A stretch of 64,000 bases of DNA from NCBI GenBank assembly GCA_045564455.1, contig JBJLHG010000002.1:310001-374000 (forward strand), written 5' to 3'. Source of the DNA: CASICS01 sp045564455 (lineage in GTDB: Bacteria; Pseudomonadota; Gammaproteobacteria; Magnimaribacterales; AG-339-G14). The notes under the pieces are model-generated. The model saw only the letters and a program-made list of their open reading frames with translations. It did not search any database and was not told the origin of the DNA. A program made the position numbers and the translations under genes. Of this stretch, positions 60,708 to 64,000 are shown piece by piece (within the stretch, counting starts at the first letter, position 1; the number at the start of each line of letters is the position of its first letter).

Positions 60708-62474
60708 ATGGCTTTTATACCAGACGAATTTATTCAAAGATTATTAGATGAAACCGATATTGTTTCGTTGATTGATTCATTTATTCCTTTAAAAAGAAAA
60801 GGCAAGGATCATTGGGCATTATGTCCTTTTTGCGAAGATGGAAATAAGCCATCTTTTAGTGTGAGTCAGCAAAAACAATTCTATTATTGTTTTAGATGTA
60901 GAGCATCTGGAAATGTTATTGGGTTTTTAATGAACTTTCAGTCGAGAGATTTTCAGGGAGCTATAGAAGTATTAGCTAACAACGCCGGTATGGAAATTCC
61001 TTCTCAAGCTAATGACAAATCCTACGAAAAACATAAAAAAATCTTTGAAGTGAATTCACAAGCAGCTGAATTTTATTCCAACAATTTAATTAATCATGCA
61101 GACTCAAAGCATATAAGAGATTATTTATTGAAAAGAGGAATTTCAGAAGAAGTTTATAAAATTTTTCAAATAGGTTTTGCTCCAAAGGGCTGGGATAATT
61201 TGTTAAAACATTTTGATAAAAACCTTCAAGAAGAATTAAAAGAAATAGATGCCGGATTATTTAAGACTAGTGAAAAAAATAACAAGCAATACGATACTTA
61301 TAGAAACAGAATAATTTTTCCCATCAAATCTAAAAGAAATCAAATTATAGGTTTTGGTGCAAGAGTCATAGACCCAGAAGATAACCCTAAGTATTTAAAT
61401 TCTTCAGAATCGGAAATTTTTAAAAAAGGCAGGGAGCTATATGGGCTAAATGAAATTTTAAATAGCAAAAGAAAACCAAATAAAATTGTTGTGGTTGAAG
61501 GATATACTGACGTGCTTTCATTATTCTCTAAAGGAATAAACTATGCAGTAGCCACATTGGGAATCGCAACAAGCAAAACTCACGTTGAAAAGATTTTTAA
61601 TCATGTAGATGAGATGGTTTTCTGTTTTGATGGAGACGAAGCCGGAATCAAAGCAGCAGAATCTGCTTTAAGCATTTGCTTACCCATCTTAAGAGATGGT
61701 AAAAAAATGAAATTTTTATTTTTGCCTGAGGGCGAAGACCCATCTAGCCTTTTAGAAAGGGAGGGTAAAGAAGACTTTGAAAAAAGAATAGATTCTTCAA
61801 AAGTTTTATCCGAATATTTATTTGAGATGATTTTAAGCAAGCATGATGAATCAATAGAATCAAAAGCAGCCGCATCTCAAGAATTTATGAACACAGTAAG
61901 AGTAATGCCCTCTAGCAATTTCAAAAACATTTTAATCCAAGAATTTTCAAAAAAAATTGGCATTAACCTGTCTGATAACTCTAAACCAAAGACTAAAGGC
62001 AAAATTAATTATGACCGAATAAATTCATCCACTGAAAAAAAACAGCTTGAAATGAATAAAGTAAAAAAAAGCATTATCAAAACATTATTAGATAATCCTA
62101 ATTTAGCAAAAAACGAAGTTTTAGATTTTTTCAATGAAGATGATAGTTTTATGAAGGAATTTTTAGATTTCTTAAGAAGCAAGGAAAATTTGACTTTTCC
62201 GATGATTCTTCAAGCTTTTGAGGGAAAAAAACAGTTTTTAATAGATTTGGCTGAAGATCAAAACTTAATTGCAAGTGAAGAGGCTGAAGCTTTTATCTTG
62301 CAAGCCGTAAATTATCTAAAAAAATCTAATAAAGAAGATTTACTCTCTAATTTAAAGAATGATTTATTAAATGGCTCAATTACGTCTCAAAATAAGATTG
62401 AATTGAAAAAATTATTGATGAATAAGTTTGAGAACCTTAATGAATCTGAAATTAAAATGCTTAAAGATATTTGA
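60708..62474 (+). CDS. dnaG: DNA primase DnaG, with an all-cysteine zinc site
   Basis: 588 residues. It makes RNA primers at the fork. The zinc-binding domain has C39 and C42 (CPFC) with C61 and C64 (YYCFRC). Most DnaG proteins have CPFH at the first pair, so the His ligand is Cys here, with one extra residue before the second pair. The TOPRIM core contains VVVEGYTDVLSLF and EMVFCFDGDEAGIKAA, and IIFPIKSKRNQIIGFGARV precedes it. The C-terminal helicase-binding domain is divergent, as usual. It lies upstream of rpoD. Confidence 0.96.
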   Translation: MAFIPDEFIQRLLDETDIVSLIDSFIPLKRKGKDHWALCPFCEDGNKPSFSVSQQKQFYYCFRCRASGNVIGFLMNFQSRDFQGAIEVLANNAGMEIPSQANDKSYEKHKKIFEVNSQAAEFYSNNLINHADSKHIRDYLLKRGISEEVYKIFQIGFAPKGWDNLLKHFDKNLQEELKEIDAGLFKTSEKNNKQYDTYRNRIIFPIKSKRNQIIGFGARVIDPEDNPKYLNSSESEIFKKGRELYGLNEILNSKRKPNKIVVVEGYTDVLSLFSKGINYAVATLGIATSKTHVEKIFNHVDEMVFCFDGDEAGIKAAESALSICLPILRDGKKMKFLFLPEGEDPSSLLEREGKEDFEKRIDSSKVLSEYLFEMILSKHDESIESKAAASQEFMNTVRVMPSSNFKNILIQEFSKKIGINLSDNSKPKTKGKINYDRINSSTEKKQLEMNKVKKSIIKTLLDNPNLAKNEVLDFFNEDDSFMKEFLDFLRSKENLTFPMILQAFEGKKQFLIDLAEDQNLIASEEAEAFILQAVNYLKKSNKEDLLSNLKNDLLNGSITSQNKIELKKLLMNKFENLNESEIKMLKDI

Positions 62475-62568
62475 ATCTTATTGAAATTCATAAAATTAGC
62501 TATATTTTTTAATATGATTCAAACCGACAAAGATATATAATTCTTTTCCTTTTTTATATAGAGAAAAT
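62475..62568 (+). promoter_or_regulatory. dnaG-rpoD intergenic region, possible rpoD promoter
   Basis: This AT-rich gap contains TTGAAA at 62481-62486 followed, after 16 bp, by TATTTT, a weak sigma-70 fit. I see no hairpin that would separate dnaG from rpoD. Confidence 0.3.
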
Positions 62569-64000
62569 ATGTACGACGAAGATATTGAAAATAATGGTCT
62601 GAGAGAATTAATTGAAAAAGGCCGTGAACAAGGCTTCATAACATACGCAGATATAAACGATTATCTGCCTGATGATGTTTCTGATCCAGATCAATTAGAT
62701 GAAGTCATTCAAATGGTTAATGACCTTGGGCTGCAAGTCTTAGAAAATGCTCCTGAAGAGGGTTCAGAAGCCATGGCAGCTGCTAATTTACCGGCTCAAC
62801 CAGCTATCACTGAAAATGAAATGGGAGCCATAGAATCAGAAGTAGGCAGAACCACTGATCCAGTTAGACTTTATATGAGAGAGATGGGTTCTGTTGATCT
62901 ACTAACAAGAGAAGGTGAAATTACTATAGCAAAAAGCATCGAAGAGGGTGCAAGAGACCTTCTGCATGCTTGTGCATATTTTCCAGGAATCATTGAAGAA
63001 GTATTATTAGAATATGCATTAATTAAAAAAGAAGACAAAAGAATGTCTGACTTAGTTGTTGGGTTTATGGACGAAGAGGAAGAAGTTTTGCCTGGCCCTC
63101 AAGCGGGAGAATCTTCAGATGACGAAGAAGAAAATACAGGAATTGATTTAGAAGAATTAAACAAAAGATTTTCTAAGCTTAAAAGACAATATAATAAAAC
63201 TGAAAAGATCTTAGCTTCCAAAGGAAGGACGAGTCCAGAAGCTATCAAAGAATTTGATAGATTAGGAGAAGCTTTTAAATTTTTAAAACTTTCACCAAAG
63301 AAATTTGAAGTAATTTCCTTAAAGCCTAGATTGCTAGCTAGACAGATAAGAGCTGCTGAAAGAGAAATTTATAATCTTTGTGTTCAAAAAAGTAAAATGC
63401 CCAGAAAAGAGTTTCTTGACGCTTTTAGAGATAACCCTACTAATTTAAAATTCTTAGATCCTATTTTTAAAAGTAAAAAAAACTACGTTGGTGAATTAGT
63501 AGATTACAAAGATGATATCAAAGCTATACAGAACAAAATTAAGTCTTTAGAAAAAAATATTGGAATGACCGCGGTAGAATTAAAAGCTCTAGCATCAAAG
63601 ATGACCAAAGGCGAAACAAAAATTAGAAGAGCAAAAAAAGATATGATTGAAGCTAATTTAAGATTAGTAATATCAATCGCAAAAAAGTATACAAATCGAG
63701 GACTGCAATTTTTAGATCTGATTCAGGAAGGAAATATTGGATTAATGAAAGCTGTAGATAAGTTTGAATACCGAAGGGGGTATAAATTTTCTACATACGC
63801 AACATGGTGGATAAGGCAGGCAATAACAAGATCGATAGCAGATCAGGCAAGAACTATTAGAATTCCTGTGCATATGATCGAAACTATAAATAAGTTAAAT
63901 CGAATCTCAAGGCAAATGCTTCAAGAAAATGGACGCGAGCCTACGCCGGAAGAACTCAGCGTGAGAATGGAAATGCCTGAAGATAAAGTTAGAAAAGTAT
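62569..64000 (+). CDS. rpoD: RNA polymerase sigma-70 factor RpoD (partial, 3' end outside window)
   Basis: 477 codons to the window edge, no stop. Region 1.1 starts at MYDEDIENNGLRELIEKG, with region 1.2 at TTDPVRLYMREMGSVDLLT and the non-conserved acidic insert after it. Region 2 includes MIEANLRLVISIAKKYTNRG, LQFLDLIQEGNIGLMKAVDKF and the -10-binding YKFSTYATWWIRQAITR; region 3 starts at IRIPVHMIETINKL. The ATG at 62569 has GAG upstream. A 94-bp gap separates it from dnaG and probably holds a promoter of its own. Confidence 0.97.
   Translation, partial: MYDEDIENNGLRELIEKGREQGFITYADINDYLPDDVSDPDQLDEVIQMVNDLGLQVLENAPEEGSEAMAAANLPAQPAITENEMGAIESEVGRTTDPVRLYMREMGSVDLLTREGEITIAKSIEEGARDLLHACAYFPGIIEEVLLEYALIKKEDKRMSDLVVGFMDEEEEVLPGPQAGESSDDEEENTGIDLEELNKRFSKLKRQYNKTEKILASKGRTSPEAIKEFDRLGEAFKFLKLSPKKFEVISLKPRLLARQIRAAEREIYNLCVQKSKMPRKEFLDAFRDNPTNLKFLDPIFKSKKNYVGELVDYKDDIKAIQNKIKSLEKNIGMTAVELKALASKMTKGETKIRRAKKDMIEANLRLVISIAKKYTNRGLQFLDLIQEGNIGLMKAVDKFEYRRGYKFSTYATWWIRQAITRSIADQARTIRIPVHMIETINKLNRISRQMLQENGREPTPEELSVRMEMPEDKVRKV

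Overview
The window is a gene-dense, AT-rich chromosomal segment from a marine-type gammaproteobacterium with a small, streamlined genome. Gene content and order are gammaproteobacterial: gmk-rpoZ-spoT-ridA-recG, lptD-surA-pdxA-rsmA-apaH, fis-purH-purD, rsmE-gshB-tonB-ruvX, mutY-yggX and glnA-ntrB-ntrC. Most intergenic gaps are under 100 bp, many neighbours overlap, and poly-A/T runs are common. Together with a TonB receptor, a GH3 glucosidase, a pyrophosphatase pump and acyl-CoA-type accessory genes, this suggests a SAR86-like lineage. That assignment is inference; no 16S rRNA is present. I see no phage, IS element, CRISPR array or plasmid feature. The longest gene-free stretch is about 140 bp (708-849).

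Layout. 1-707 (minus): the start of a ZnuD-like TonB receptor and a small secreted His/Cys protein. 850-1945 (minus): proline iminopeptidase and tRNA-Phe. 2012-8960: a sugar-related block with an FAD oxidoreductase that appears to start on ATT, a GPH-family symporter, a rare Gfo/Idh/MocA-aldo/keto reductase fusion, and a convergent GH3-PA14 beta-glucosidase. 8976-10252: yggX and mutY. 10310-13011: hisBHAF. 13006-14080: gpmA and a rhodanese.

14077-18972 (minus) is a nitrogen-assimilation operon: eukaryotic-type glutamine synthetase (GSII), bacterial GSI, ntrB and ntrC. Three features stand out. GSI has Phe where the adenylylated Tyr normally sits. ntrC is split from its DNA-binding helix-turn-helix by one extra A in an A7 run. 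Two NtrC-box-like palindromes lie upstream of the operon. 19097-22710 carries yqiA, yqiB, alkA, a COG3146 protein and ubiA. 22755-26247 carries rubredoxin, a dicarboxylate/amino-acid symporter and a membrane pyrophosphatase, closed by a clear terminator.

26292-35664 is housekeeping: recG, ridA, spoT, rpoZ, gmk, pyrE, ribE, yqeY, rpsU, tsaD, folB and folK. 35661-40045 holds an MFS transporter, two MaoC/hot-dog proteins, an APH-like kinase and a pteridine-reductase-like SDR. 40042-46976 is cca-apaH-rsmA-pdxA-surA-lptD. Divergent from it lie an SDR, amgK, murU, rpe, a DUF192 protein and trpEGDC (to 54430). 54400-58049 (minus) is purD, purH, fis and a phosphatase. 58092-64000 is rsmE-gshB-tonB-ruvX-dnaG-rpoD, with rpoD cut by the window edge.

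The most unusual points are the ntrC frameshift and unmodifiable-looking GSI next to GSII, the fused oxidoreductase/AKR in the glycoside locus, and the non-AUG start of the FAD enzyme.
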